From contig NZ_PNXY01000019.1 in assembly GCF_002879865.1 (NCBI RefSeq), positions 62,001 to 126,000 on the forward strand: a stretch of DNA of 64,000 nt. The letters are read 5' to 3'. Every line of letters begins with the position of its first letter. Position 1 is the first letter of the stretch. Below are positions 9,027 to 18,128 of the stretch, one piece after another. The DNA comes from Paraburkholderia rhynchosiae (GTDB lineage Bacteria; Pseudomonadota; Gammaproteobacteria; Burkholderiales; Burkholderiaceae). A program made the translations under genes and the position numbers. The notes under the pieces are model-generated. The model was not told the DNA's origin. It ran no database searches and saw nothing but the letters and a program-made list of their open reading frames with translations.

Positions 9027-9896
9027 TCAGCCAATCTCCACGATGCCGTTATTCAGCACCACCACATCGCGCGCATCGACTCGAGCCCGCAAATGGAAAC
9101 GTGCGTCACTCTCGCGCCACAATTGAAAACGGATAGTTTCGCCGGGATAAACCGGCGACGTAAGACGAAGCGCAAGGCGCTTCAGGCGCGAGGCGTCATT
9201 GCCGGCACACGTTCTGAGCGCGGCATAGCCTGCAATCCCGTACGTCGCGAGTCCGTGCAGAATGGGCTGCCTGAAGCCGGCTTTCGTGGCCACTTCAGGG
9301 TCGGCATGCAGCGGGTTCGAGTCGCCCGAAAGCCGGTAGATCAGCGCAGCCTGGGGCGAAGTCGAAAATTCGAATTCACTATCCGGGGCGCGCTCGGGAA
9401 CCGATGGCAGCGCCTCCGGAGGCGGGTCGCTGATGCCGGTCTCCACACTGAAGCCACCGTCGCCGCGCAGAAAAGACACTTGCCGTACCTCGGCGAGCCG
9501 TTCGCCGCTGCCCTGCTCGAGCAGATCGCGCTTGAGTTCGACGATGGCGCCCTTACCCGCTCCCTTGTCTGAAACAAGGCTCACACGTGTCTTGCTGACG
9601 ATAGTCGCGGCCGTCGGCATCGGACGAAGGAAGCGGACGTCCTGCTCTCCATGCACGAGTTTCAGATAGTCAACGCCGGCACGCGGATCACGCATCCATG
9701 ATTTCGGCCAGGCGAATGCCGCGGCGCACGTCGGCAACGCCTGCAGTTCCTTCTCGTAGACATAGCGCAGTTGCGCGGCGTCGAGCGGATCGCTGCCAAT
9801 GCCGAGACCGAGCGCATAGAGCATCACATCACGCTCGGAGTAGCTCTGGGTCACATCCTCAATTGGCCAGTTCCTGATGACTTCGTACTTCAACAT
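9027..9896 (-). CDS. Two-domain MaoC/hydratase-2 family enoyl-CoA hydratase
   Basis: This 289-aa protein has an N-terminal degenerate hot-dog domain and a C-terminal active hot-dog domain with the hydratase-2 signature YRLSGDSNPLHADPEVA, including the Asp and His of the catalytic dyad, followed by ILHGLATYGIAGYA. This is the architecture of the hydratase part of peroxisomal multifunctional enzyme 2 and of bacterial (R)-specific hydratases used on bulky substrates, including steroid side chains. It would hydrate the 2-enoyl-CoA made by the flanking dehydrogenases. The MLKYEVI start at 9896 gives the normal family N-terminus; the frame stays open upstream into the preceding gene, but that extension does not look like protein of this family. 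Confidence 0.88.
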   Translation of the reverse strand: MLKYEVIRNWPIEDVTQSYSERDVMLYALGLGIGSDPLDAAQLRYVYEKELQALPTCAAAFAWPKSWMRDPRAGVDYLKLVHGEQDVRFLRPMPTAATIVSKTRVSLVSDKGAGKGAIVELKRDLLEQGSGERLAEVRQVSFLRGDGGFSVETGISDPPPEALPSVPERAPDSEFEFSTSPQAALIYRLSGDSNPLHADPEVATKAGFRQPILHGLATYGIAGYAALRTCAGNDASRLKRLALRLTSPVYPGETIRFQLWRESDARFHLRARVDARDVVVLNNGIVEIG

Positions 9897-9915
9897 GACT
9901 TTGCCCCGTAGGATT

Positions 9916-10722
9916 TCAATCGTCGGTGAAATTCGGCTTGCGCTTTTCGAGGAAGCTGGCGATGCCTTCCTTGTAGTCGTCGCATTGATTCGCAATCGGC
10001 ATGTCGAGGCCGGCGGACATGATGGCTTCATGCGGCGTCTGAAACGGCACTTCCCAGAGCTGCGCCTTCATCACGCGCATCGAGCGCGGCGAGCAGTTCT
10101 CAGCGAGGTCGCGCGCATACGCGTACGTCTCTTCGGCCAGCGTGCTCGACGGAAACGCGCGGTTGACAAGCCCCATGCGTTCCGCTTCGAGGCCCTTGAT
10201 CTTGCGCGCCGACAGAAGCAAGTCGAGCGCCCGCGCATGCCCGATATGGTGCGAGAGTATCCACGCCATGCCATATTCGGCGGTCAGTCCGCGCCGCGCG
10301 AAAGCAGTGGTAATCGTGGCGTCCTCGGCAGCGAAGCGGATGTCGCAGAACAGCGCGTGAATCAGGCCAATGCCCACTGTCGCGCCGTTGAGCATGGCGA
10401 TGACCGGCTTCGGTATCGCCGGGTAGTACGAGCAGCGCGTTTGCCAGTCGGCGCGCTTGCGCATATCGAAAGGACGCGGCAGCTTGGTCATGAGCGCGGC
10501 TGGATCGCCGCCAAAGCTATGAATATCGCCGCCGGCGCAGAACGCCTTGCCCGCTCCGGTGAACACAATGACGCGCACGCCGCGGTCGGCCCCTGCTGCC
10601 TGCATCGCTTCATAAACTTCTGTGGCGACCTTGTCGTTCCAGCTGTTCATGTGTTCTGGACGGTTCAGCGTGACCGTGGCGATCCGGTCCTTTACGTCAT
10701 ATAGGATGGTCTCGTAGCCCAT
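9916..10722 (-). CDS. Enoyl-CoA hydratase/isomerase (crotonase) family
   Basis: A 268-aa crotonase with the oxyanion-hole segments KAFCAGGDIHSFGG and GATVGIGLIHALFCD and the acidic active-site segment ARRGLTAEYGMAWIL. The AEYG variant differs from the PDTG variant shared by the three crotonases further up the operon, so this copy is probably a separate activity, most simply a hydratase or a C-C hydrolase. It lies 20 nt before the MaoC gene and 27 nt after an acyl-CoA dehydrogenase gene. The substrate cannot be read from sequence. Confidence 0.85.
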   Translation of the reverse strand: MGYETILYDVKDRIATVTLNRPEHMNSWNDKVATEVYEAMQAAGADRGVRVIVFTGAGKAFCAGGDIHSFGGDPAALMTKLPRPFDMRKRADWQTRCSYYPAIPKPVIAMLNGATVGIGLIHALFCDIRFAAEDATITTAFARRGLTAEYGMAWILSHHIGHARALDLLLSARKIKGLEAERMGLVNRAFPSSTLAEETYAYARDLAENCSPRSMRVMKAQLWEVPFQTPHEAIMSAGLDMPIANQCDDYKEGIASFLEKRKPNFTDD

Positions 10723-10749
10723 GGATGTCTCCGTCGGTGGTCGCGTTAT

Positions 10750-11916
10750 CTAGAAAGAGCGTGGCATGTCCAGCACATGCTCGGCCACGTACGACAGAAT
10801 CAGATTGGTCGAGATCGGCGCCACCTGATAAAGACGGGTTTCGCGGAATTTGCGCTCCACGTCGTATTCGCATGCAAAGCCAAAGCCGCCGTGCGTTTGC
10901 AAACAGGCATTCGCGGCCTTCCATGAGGCTGTGGCGGCCAGGTGTTTAGCCATGTTCGCTTCGGCACCGCAGGGCTGGTGGGCGTCGAACAATTCGCATG
11001 CTCTGTAGCGCATCAGATCCGCAGCTCTGACGTCGATATACGACTCAGCGATAGGAAACTGCACGCCCTGGTTCATCCCGATCGGGCGGTCGAACACCTG
11101 CCGTTCGGTGGCGTACTTCCGCGCGCGGTCGACAAACCAGTAACCGTCGCCGATACATTCGGCGGCAATCAACGCACGCTCCGCGTTCAGTCCATCGAGG
11201 ATGTACTTGAAGCCCTTGCCTTCCTCGCCGATCAGGTTCTCTTCGGGAATCTCGAGGTTGTCAAAAAACAGTTCGTTGGTTTCGTGGTTGACCATGTTGG
11301 GGATCGGACGCACCGTCAAACCGTTGTCGATCGCCTGATGCAAGTCGACCAGAAAGCACGAAAGCCCCTCGGACTTTTTCTTGACGTCGGCGAGCGGTGT
11401 GGTACGGGCCAGCAGAATCATCAGGTCCGAATGCTGCACCCGGGAGATCCACACTTTCTGACCGTTCACGACATAGCGGCCATCTTTCTTCACCGCCATG
11501 GTTTTCAGTTTGGTGGTGTCCGTGCCGGTGGTCGGCTCCGTTACGGCCATTGACTGAAGGCGCAGTTCGCCGCTGGCGATCTTCGGCAGATAGGCTTTCT
11601 TTTGTGCCTCTGAGCCGTTGCGTAACAGCGTGTTCATGTTGTACATCTGGCCGTGGCAAAACCCGGAGTTGCCGCCATTGCGATTGATCTCTTCCATGAT
11701 GACGGAAGCTTCGCTCAACCCAAGACCCGAGCCGCCGTATTCGTGCGGAATCAGCGCGGCCATCCAGCCTGCGCGCGTCAGCGCGTCGACGAACGCTTCG
11801 GGATAAACACGCTCGTGGTCGATGCGGCGCCAGTATTCGTCGGGATATTCCTTCGACAGATCGCGCAACGCATCGCGCAGTTCCTGATACGGATCGGAGG
11901 TAGAAAGTCTGCTCAT
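10750..11916 (-). CDS. Acyl-CoA dehydrogenase (stand-alone)
   Basis: The product is 388 aa, starting MSRLSTSDPYQELRDALRDL, with family motifs MAVTEPTTGTDTTKLKT, YVVNGQKVWISR and HGGFGFACEYDVERKFRE. At the C-terminus the usual EGT is replaced by VAPIST, so the medium-chain type catalytic Glu is missing. A Glu in GLNAERALIAAE falls on helix G, where isovaleryl- and long-chain acyl-CoA dehydrogenases have theirs. That position is known in enzymes for branched substrates. It sits between the two heteromeric pairs and has no obvious partner subunit. The start is set at the ATG at 11916; the much longer open frame upstream lies over the neighbouring gene and is a shadow. Confidence 0.88.
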   Translation of the reverse strand: MSRLSTSDPYQELRDALRDLSKEYPDEYWRRIDHERVYPEAFVDALTRAGWMAALIPHEYGGSGLGLSEASVIMEEINRNGGNSGFCHGQMYNMNTLLRNGSEAQKKAYLPKIASGELRLQSMAVTEPTTGTDTTKLKTMAVKKDGRYVVNGQKVWISRVQHSDLMILLARTTPLADVKKKSEGLSCFLVDLHQAIDNGLTVRPIPNMVNHETNELFFDNLEIPEENLIGEEGKGFKYILDGLNAERALIAAECIGDGYWFVDRARKYATERQVFDRPIGMNQGVQFPIAESYIDVRAADLMRYRACELFDAHQPCGAEANMAKHLAATASWKAANACLQTHGGFGFACEYDVERKFRETRLYQVAPISTNLILSYVAEHVLDMPRSF

Positions 11917-11951
11917 CTGAATGATTCCGTTCACATGAAGAAGCCGCGGGC

Positions 11952-13106
11952 TCAGGCCGCTGCGTCGATCAGTCCGCCCGCACTGGCGAGCTGGGTCAAA
12001 TGGTGTTCGGCGGCGCCGAACAGAATGTCGATCACACTCAAGCGCCGGAGATAGTGGCCGACCTTGCATTCCTCGGTCATACCAATGCCGCCGTGGAGTT
12101 GCACACCCTGCTGGCCGACAAACCGGCCGGCGCGGCCGATCTGCACCTTGGCCGCTGCAAGGCTGCGTCCTCGTTCGTCCACGTCCGGCTCCTCGCTCAT
12201 CATGGTGGCGAACAGCGCCATGCTGCGGGCCTGCTCGACCATCACCAGCATGTCGACCGCGCGATGTTGCAACGCCTGGAACGACCCGATGGCGACGCCA
12301 AATTGTTTGCGCACCTTGAGGTATTCGACAGTTTCGTCGTGCGCGGCCGCCATCGAACCGACGGCTTCCGCGCATAGCGCGGCGATCGCTTGCGCGACGA
12401 CCGTTTCGATCAACGGCAAGGCTTCCCCGGCTACACCGATCACATCCGCGTTGTTCACGCGCACGCCCGACAGCTCGATATCCGCTGCGCGCAGCCGGTC
12501 CTGTGTCAGATACTCCCGGCGCGTTAGACCAGGCGCATGCGCATCGACGACAAATAGCGCAATGCCGTCGCGGTCGCGGCGGCCACCTGAAACGCGCGCC
12601 GACACGATCAGCTTGTCAGCGCTGCCGCCGTGTATCACAACGCGCTTTGCTCCATCGAGCACCCAGGCATCGCCGTCGCGTCGCGCGGTGGTGGCAACGT
12701 CGGCCAGGTCGTATCGCGACTGCGGCTCCGCGTGTGCGAACGCCATCAGCAGCGAACCATCGGCGATGAGCGGCAGAATCGCCTCGCGCTGCGCGACACT
12801 GCTGCCGAGACGGATGCAGCCACCGCTCAGCACCACGGTCGCCAGATACGGTTCGACGACGAGTGCCCGCCCAAACGCTTCCATCACGATCATCGTTTCG
12901 ACCGGTCCGCAGCCGCTGCCGCCAAAGTCATCGGCGAAGGTCAGGCCCAGCAAGCCCATGCTGGCGTAGCGGGCCCACTGCGCGCGACTGAAACCATCCG
13001 GCTCCGCCAGGTAGCGCGCACGCTGCTCGAAGCTGTACTCGTCTTTGACAAGCCGGTCGACACTGTCCTTGAGCATGCGTTGCTCGTCGGTAAAATCGAA
13101 GTCCAT
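11952..13106 (-). CDS. Acyl-CoA dehydrogenase, small-subunit type (pair 2)
   Basis: This 384-aa protein starts MDFDFTDEQRMLKDSVDRLV, with GGAGAAG upstream. It is a clear paralogue of the pair 1 small chain: KQFGVAIGSFQALQHRAVDMLV, HGGIGMTEECKVGHYLRRLSVID, and a C-terminus in which FGAAEHH replaces the catalytic EGT motif. It probably lacks its own base and works with the large chain encoded 31 bp upstream. Two such pairs in one operon imply two different dehydrogenation steps, or two chain-length specificities, in the same pathway. Confidence 0.88.
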   Translation of the reverse strand: MDFDFTDEQRMLKDSVDRLVKDEYSFEQRARYLAEPDGFSRAQWARYASMGLLGLTFADDFGGSGCGPVETMIVMEAFGRALVVEPYLATVVLSGGCIRLGSSVAQREAILPLIADGSLLMAFAHAEPQSRYDLADVATTARRDGDAWVLDGAKRVVIHGGSADKLIVSARVSGGRRDRDGIALFVVDAHAPGLTRREYLTQDRLRAADIELSGVRVNNADVIGVAGEALPLIETVVAQAIAALCAEAVGSMAAAHDETVEYLKVRKQFGVAIGSFQALQHRAVDMLVMVEQARSMALFATMMSEEPDVDERGRSLAAAKVQIGRAGRFVGQQGVQLHGGIGMTEECKVGHYLRRLSVIDILFGAAEHHLTQLASAGGLIDAAA

Positions 13107-13137
13107 GGCCCTTGCTTCTCCGCGTTTCGATTGACCC

Positions 13138-14337
13138 TCAAAGTCCCAGAACGGACTTGGCGAGGATGTTTTTCTGGATTTCGTTCGATCCGCCCACAAT
13201 TGAAACGTGGCGCGCAAAATAATGATTCGGCGCGATAGTCAGCGCCCAGTCGGGGTCGCGGATCGGCTCGCCTACGCCGCGCACGAAATCGAGATCGAGC
13301 GGCAGCGCGTCAGGCCCGGCCACTTCCAGAAGCAGTTCGGCCGCGAGTTGCTGAAGCTCCGACCCCTTGATCTTCAGAATCGACGTCTTGGGGTCCGGCG
13401 TGTGGCTACCGCGTGCGGTACTTCCGGCAATCACTCGCATCTGCGTAATTTCCAGCGCCTTCAACTCGACTTCGATAGACGCGACACGCTCACGAAATTG
13501 CGGGTTGTCCCAGAGCACACCGTCACCGCATGGAACACGCTTCGCAAGATCTTTGGCGTGGCGGATGCGCATCTTCGACACGCCGACACGCGCAATGCCG
13601 CTGCGCTCGTTGCCAAGCAAATACTTGGCGTAATCCCACCCCTTGTTTTCTTCGCCAATCCGGTTTGCGACAGGCACACGTACGTTGTCGAAAAACACCT
13701 CGTTGGTTTCATGATGACCGTCGATGGTGATGATCGGCCGCACCGTCAAGCCAGGTGTTTTCATATCGATCAGCAGATAGGTAATGCCCTGCTGTTTCTT
13801 CCCGCTCGTGTCGGTACGCACGAGACAGAACATCCAGTCCGCGTGATGGGCCGTCGAGGTCCACAGCTTCTGCCCGTTGATCACGTAGTGATCGCCTTCC
13901 CGGACCGCCTGCGTCCTCAGCGCCGCCAGGTCGGACCCCGCACCCGGCTCCGAAAAGCCCTGGCAGAACCAGTATTCGAGGCTCGCAATACGTGGCAGGA
14001 AGTCGCGTTTCTGCTCGTCGCTGCCGAACGCGATCAGCACCGGACCGATCATGTTGACATTGAACGAAAGCGTTTCCGGCGCGGGCGCCATGTGCAGCTC
14101 TTCCTTGAAGATGTATTGCTGCACCGCGCTCCAGCCAGTTCCACCCCACGCCTTATCCCATGCCGGCGTCGCCCAGCCGCGTTCGTACAGGATGCGCTGC
14201 CAGCGGCGCAGATCGGCTGAGGAGTAGCGCTGTCCCAGCGCTGCCTTGGTGCGGATGTCTTGCGGCAGCGCTTCCTTGAAAAAGGCTCGCACTTCATCGC
14301 GGAACGCCAGCTCTTCGTCGGTATATCGCAGGTCCAT
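13138..14337 (-). CDS. Acyl-CoA dehydrogenase, large-subunit type (pair 2)
   Basis: A 399-aa protein starting MDLRYTDEELAFRDEVRAFF, with GFSEPGAGSDLAALRT, VINGQKLWTSTAHHADW and a C-terminus VGGSNEIQKNILAKSVLGL. As in pair 1, the C-terminal Glu is missing and a helix-G Glu is present in YLLGNERSGIARVG. This is the probable catalytic subunit of a heteromeric acyl-CoA dehydrogenase with the next gene. Gene order (large then small) and spacing match pair 1, so the two pairs probably arose by duplication of a whole unit. Confidence 0.9.
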   Translation of the reverse strand: MDLRYTDEELAFRDEVRAFFKEALPQDIRTKAALGQRYSSADLRRWQRILYERGWATPAWDKAWGGTGWSAVQQYIFKEELHMAPAPETLSFNVNMIGPVLIAFGSDEQKRDFLPRIASLEYWFCQGFSEPGAGSDLAALRTQAVREGDHYVINGQKLWTSTAHHADWMFCLVRTDTSGKKQQGITYLLIDMKTPGLTVRPIITIDGHHETNEVFFDNVRVPVANRIGEENKGWDYAKYLLGNERSGIARVGVSKMRIRHAKDLAKRVPCGDGVLWDNPQFRERVASIEVELKALEITQMRVIAGSTARGSHTPDPKTSILKIKGSELQQLAAELLLEVAGPDALPLDLDFVRGVGEPIRDPDWALTIAPNHYFARHVSIVGGSNEIQKNILAKSVLGL

Positions 14338-14405
14338 GGTGTCTCGTCTCGATTCGTTGCCGCGGCGCTGACGGCCGTCCATTGTTTTTGTTCCGCAGCG
14401 CTCTC

Positions 14406-15548
14406 TCAGGCTAGCGTCCCAGCCTGTTTCAGTTCGTCGATACTTTGCCTGTCCAGCCAGGCCGACAGCGCTGCCTCGATGGTTGCCGGATCCGGTGCTT
14501 CGGGCGGCGTTGGCATTGCGGGCACCGTCGACGAAAAACGCGGCGCGGGCGCTGGCTGCACGATCCCATCGACTTCCACAAAAGTCCCGCGCGCTTTCAG
14601 ATGCGGATGCTCAGGCGCCTCAGACCACGACAGCACAGGAGCGAAGCACGCATCCGAATGTTCCAGCAGCGTGGTCCACTGGGCACGGCTGCGCGTCTTG
14701 AACTTCAGCGCGAACAAGGCTCGTGCAGCGGGCCAGTTGCGGTGGTCGAGCTGGGCGCCAAGCGTGTCCGGCGATATATCGAGCAGTCGAAGGAGCTCCA
14801 GATAAAACTTGTCCTCGATGGGGCCCACCGTAATCCAGTTGCCGTCCGCGCACTCGTAGACGTCATAGAAATGTGAACCCGAATCGGTGATATTGGTGCC
14901 GCGCTCGTCGCGCCAGATGCCTGCCGCGTGCATGCCGAAAAAGGTCGTCGCCAGATTCGCGGTGCCGTCGACAATCGCCGCGTCCACCACCTGCCCCGCG
15001 CCGCCACCGCGGGCGTGAAGGATCGCCGAGAGCAGCCCCATGGCCAGGTACAAAGAACCGCCCGCGTAGTCCCCAATCAGGTTCAACGGGATGGACGGCG
15101 GCTGGTCCAACCGGCCGATCGCATTCAACACGCCGGTGATGGCGATGTAGTTCACATCGTGACCGGCATATCGCGCGAGCGGACCGTCCTGCCCCCAGCC
15201 GGTGATCCGTCCGTAGGCGAGCTTCGGATTGCGCTCAAGGCACGTTTGCGGGCCGAGCCCGAGGCGTTCGGTCACACCCGGACGAAAGCCTTCTATTAAC
15301 GCGTCGGCGCCCTCCACGAGCGTTAGTACAAGGTCGATCGCGGCCGGCTCCTTGAGATCGAGCGCGATCGTTCTGCGATTGCGCAGCAGCAGGTTGTAGC
15401 GCAACGGTCGCTCGATACCGAGCTTGACCGGTTGCCGCCGTTCGATCCGGAGCACCGTTGCACCGAGGTCGGCGAGCAACATGGCGCACATCGGACCGGG
15501 GCCGATACCGGCCAGTTCGATGATCTTGACGCCAGCGAGCGGTCCCAT
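14406..15548 (-). CDS. Alpha-methylacyl-CoA racemase (CaiB/BaiF family III)
   Basis: This 380-aa member of the CaiB/BaiF family has the specific racemase features rather than those of CoA-transferases: GRITGWGQDGPLARYAGHDVNY, GDYAGGSLYLAMG and YDVYECADGNWITVG. The residues matching the known catalytic set of mycobacterial MCR (His126, Asp156, Glu241) are His130, Asp160 and Glu232. Such enzymes epimerise 2-methyl-branched acyl-CoAs so that (2S)-specific acyl-CoA dehydrogenases can act on them, as in bile-acid, cholesterol and pristanate degradation. The ATG at 15548 follows the stop of the SDR gene after 2 nt, so the two are translationally coupled. Its presence is the best direct hint that the operon handles an alpha-methyl-branched substrate. 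Confidence 0.9.
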   Translation of the reverse strand: MGPLAGVKIIELAGIGPGPMCAMLLADLGATVLRIERRQPVKLGIERPLRYNLLLRNRRTIALDLKEPAAIDLVLTLVEGADALIEGFRPGVTERLGLGPQTCLERNPKLAYGRITGWGQDGPLARYAGHDVNYIAITGVLNAIGRLDQPPSIPLNLIGDYAGGSLYLAMGLLSAILHARGGGAGQVVDAAIVDGTANLATTFFGMHAAGIWRDERGTNITDSGSHFYDVYECADGNWITVGPIEDKFYLELLRLLDISPDTLGAQLDHRNWPAARALFALKFKTRSRAQWTTLLEHSDACFAPVLSWSEAPEHPHLKARGTFVEVDGIVQPAPAPRFSSTVPAMPTPPEAPDPATIEAALSAWLDRQSIDELKQAGTLA

Positions 15549-15550
15549 GC

Positions 15551-16405
15551 TCAGCCCTTGCGCGCGTGGGCACGCATGGCGTCCCACTGTTCGTCGCTCC
15601 AGTCCTGCATCGCGCGAAACGTGGGACCGCCCACGCCCTGCATCCAGCGCCCGCCGTCGATCACGATCATGTCACCGGTGATGTAACCGGAGCCGTCTGA
15701 AGCAAGATACGCGTATAGATCGGCCAGTTCCTGATGGTCCCCAAAACGCCGTAGCGGAACACTGCGATCCTGCGATTCAACCTGCGAACCTGGTGGGTAA
15801 AGTTGTTCCCACGCGCCTTCTGTCGGAAACAGACCTGGCGCCACGGCGTTCAGCCGAATGCCTTTCGGTCCCCATTCGACAGCGAGACTACGGGTCATTG
15901 CAAGCACGCCGGCCTTTGCCGCCGCCGACGGCGCGGTGAAAGCGGAACCGGTCATGGTAGGCGTCGACACGGTGCTGATCACGTTGCCTGGGCGGGCCGC
16001 GCCGATCCAGCGCTTGCCCGCGGCGATCGTGCAATAGAAGCTGCCGTGCAGCACGATGTCCAACACTGCATCGACTGCGCGCGCTGACAGTGTCTCAGTG
16101 CGCGCAATGAAGTTGGCCGCGGCATTGTTGAGCAGCACGTCGAGCGGACCATCGCGCCAGATCGTGTCCATCATCGATTCAACCGAATCGGCGTTGCGCA
16201 CGTCCGCGGTGATCGTCGTCACACGGGCGTTCTCGACAGCTGCGCGAAATTCGTCGGCTGTCGCGTCGAGCACTTCCTTGCGGCGGCCGCAAATGACCAG
16301 TTCCGCGCCGAGTTCCAGATAACGCCGGCCAACACTCTTCCCGAGACCGGTACCGCCGCCGGTAATCAGAATCTTTTTATCCTTCAGCAAGTCGGTCTTG
16401 AACAT
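15551..16405 (-). CDS. 2,4-dienoyl-CoA reductase-like SDR
   Basis: This 284-aa short-chain dehydrogenase has the NAD(P) motif GGGTGLG and a structural NNAAAN. The classical YxxxK is replaced by SAAAK in APSAAAKAGVLAMTRSLAVEWGPKG, which matches the PSASAKAGVEAM segment of mitochondrial 2,4-dienoyl-CoA reductase. The following AVAPGLFPTEGAW segment also fits that family. It therefore probably reduces 2,4-dienoyl-CoA intermediates arising from unsaturated or ring-derived chains with NADPH, and is not an ordinary 3-hydroxyacyl-CoA dehydrogenase. It lies in the operon directly before the racemase gene. The assignment rests on motif resemblance. Confidence 0.8.
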   Translation of the reverse strand: MFKTDLLKDKKILITGGGTGLGKSVGRRYLELGAELVICGRRKEVLDATADEFRAAVENARVTTITADVRNADSVESMMDTIWRDGPLDVLLNNAAANFIARTETLSARAVDAVLDIVLHGSFYCTIAAGKRWIGAARPGNVISTVSTPTMTGSAFTAPSAAAKAGVLAMTRSLAVEWGPKGIRLNAVAPGLFPTEGAWEQLYPPGSQVESQDRSVPLRRFGDHQELADLYAYLASDGSGYITGDMIVIDGGRWMQGVGGPTFRAMQDWSDEQWDAMRAHARKG

Positions 16406-16468
16406 GGTCTGTGTGCGTTCTAAATCCAGTGGCTGATAAAAGGCGGAAATGGTTGGGCGCGAACTCGT

Positions 16469-17293
16469 TCAGGTGCCGGTAAAGACCGGCTTGCGCTTCT
16501 CCATGAACGCGGCAACCGCTTCTGTGTGGTCGCTAGTTCGGCGCGTTAGCGGATTCAGATCGACTTCGAGGCGCCATGCGTCTTCAATCGAATTACCTGC
16601 ATTGACGAGGCTCGCCTTCAGCAGCGCGAGCGTCACCGGCGGGTAGCTGGCAAAACGGGCTGCCTGCGCCAGAGCGGCAGTGAGCGCTTCGCCCGGCGCG
16701 GTGGTCTGATTGACAAGTCCGATGCGCTGCGCGGTAGCGGCGTCGATCACATCCGCTTTCAACATGAGTTCGCGCGCCTTGCCGCCGCCGACCTTCTGCG
16801 GCAGCGTCCATAGAAGACCGGTGTCAGGCAGCAAACCGACCTTGGTGAAGGCACAACAATATTTCGCCGCGCTGGAGCCGATCGTGAAATCACAAGCGGC
16901 GGCCAATGACAACCCGGCGCCGAAACAGGTCCCCTCGACCGCGGCAACGACGGGCTTGGTGCCCGTGTAGATCAGGCGAAAAAGACGCACACCGACGGCG
17001 ATGCGTTCGCGCAGTTCAAGCAATGGCGGTGTGACTGCCTGCATTTCGGACAGATCGCCGCCCGCGCAGAAATGTCCGCCCGCGCCGGTCAGCACGATCG
17101 CGCGGGTAGCCGCGTCCTCTTGAAAAAGGCGCTGGAAGGTGTCCGTCAGCGCAACGCGCATCTTCATCGAGAAGGAATTACGGCGTTGGGGATAGTTCAT
17201 CGTGACGACAGCCACATCCCCTTCGTGGCGCACCTGCACGATATCGTCCCCATCGTCCGCGCCATGCAGCGCTTCATTTTGTTCGACGCTCAT
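16469..17293 (-). CDS. Enoyl-CoA hydratase/isomerase, PaaG-like (tandem copy 3)
   Basis: A 274-aa crotonase with FCAGGDLSEMQ, GTCFGAGLSLAAACD and AFTKVGLLPDTGLLWTLPQKVGGG. The two hydratase glutamates of crotonase are not in their places, whereas the Asp in PDTG matches the base used by PaaG-type enoyl-CoA isomerases. The start at 17293 has GGGGAA upstream. An alternative ATG at 17314 overlaps the previous stop as ATGA and would add 7 residues. It is the last of three adjacent, clearly related crotonase genes. Confidence 0.85.
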   Translation of the reverse strand: MSVEQNEALHGADDGDDIVQVRHEGDVAVVTMNYPQRRNSFSMKMRVALTDTFQRLFQEDAATRAIVLTGAGGHFCAGGDLSEMQAVTPPLLELRERIAVGVRLFRLIYTGTKPVVAAVEGTCFGAGLSLAAACDFTIGSSAAKYCCAFTKVGLLPDTGLLWTLPQKVGGGKARELMLKADVIDAATAQRIGLVNQTTAPGEALTAALAQAARFASYPPVTLALLKASLVNAGNSIEDAWRLEVDLNPLTRRTSDHTEAVAAFMEKRKPVFTGT

Positions 17294-17310
17294 CGGAGAT
17301 TCCCCAATGT

Positions 17311-18117
17311 TCATTGACCGGTAAAGACCGGCGTGGTCTTGTCGAAAAAAGCCTGACATGCGACGTGATGATCTTTGGACAGACGCAGTACCGGCTGATA
17401 ATCGATTTCGGTACGCAGCGCCAACTCCATGGTGTTGGCGCCTTCGGTCAGCGCCGCCTTGAGCAACGCAACGCCGAGCGGCGGTTGTTCACCGAGGCCG
17501 CGGGCCACTTCGATAGCGGCAGCGAGCGTAGCGCCCGGCTCGACCACCTGGTTTGCCAAACCGAACTCGCCCGCTTTCAGGCCATCGATTTCCATCGCGA
17601 GCGTCAGCATTTCTCTCGCGCGCGCCATGCCGATCTTTTCGGGCAGCGTCCACAGAATACCCGTGTCGGGAATCAGCCCAACACGCATGAATGCCGCACA
17701 GAAACGCGCATTCGATGCCGCCACCACGTAATCCGTGGCCACCGCCAACGACAGGCCCGCACCGAACGCGACCCCTTCGACGGCGGCCACCACTGGCTTC
17801 GCGCCGGCCAGCATGTCACGCACCACCACACATGATTCAGCCAGAATCTCGCGGCTTTGCAAGATGCTCCGCTGCGTCATTTCGGAGATATCGGCGCCGG
17901 CGCAAAAGTGCTCGCCAGCGCCTGTCAGCACGATTGCGCGCGATTCGGGGTCGGCCGCGATCAGGCGGTGCATCGTGTCGCGCAGCAAATGACGCATCTG
18001 CCTGCCCATCGCGTTGCGGCGCCCCGGATTGTTCAGCGTGACAATGGCCACGCTGCCTTCCCGCGTTACCTCGATCAATGCCGGCGCAGTGTTGCTGTCC
18101 GTATACTTTTCGCTCAT
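17311..18117 (-). CDS. Enoyl-CoA hydratase/isomerase, PaaG-like (tandem copy 2)
   Basis: A 268-aa crotonase: MGRQMRHLLRDTMHRL, HFCAGADISEMTQRS, GVAFGAGLSLAVATD and AFMRVGLIPDTGILWTLPEKIG. It shares the PDTG variant of the isomerase-like active site with both neighbours. AGGAAAG lies about 6 nt before the ATG, 11 nt after the stop of the previous gene. It differs from the other two in having GADI rather than GGDI at the first oxyanion-hole loop. Probable role: shifting or hydrating a double bond in a pathway-specific enoyl-CoA. Confidence 0.85.
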   Translation of the reverse strand: MSEKYTDSNTAPALIEVTREGSVAIVTLNNPGRRNAMGRQMRHLLRDTMHRLIAADPESRAIVLTGAGEHFCAGADISEMTQRSILQSREILAESCVVVRDMLAGAKPVVAAVEGVAFGAGLSLAVATDYVVAASNARFCAAFMRVGLIPDTGILWTLPEKIGMARAREMLTLAMEIDGLKAGEFGLANQVVEPGATLAAAIEVARGLGEQPPLGVALLKAALTEGANTMELALRTEIDYQPVLRLSKDHHVACQAFFDKTTPVFTGQ

Positions 18118-18128
18118 GACGTGCTTTC

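Noticed and set aside
7446..9572. Open frame of 708 codons on the plus strand across the acyl-CoA dehydrogenase genes
   Set aside because: It lies antisense to two certain genes, has His/Arg/Gln-rich composition typical of high-GC shadow frames and no recognisable domain.
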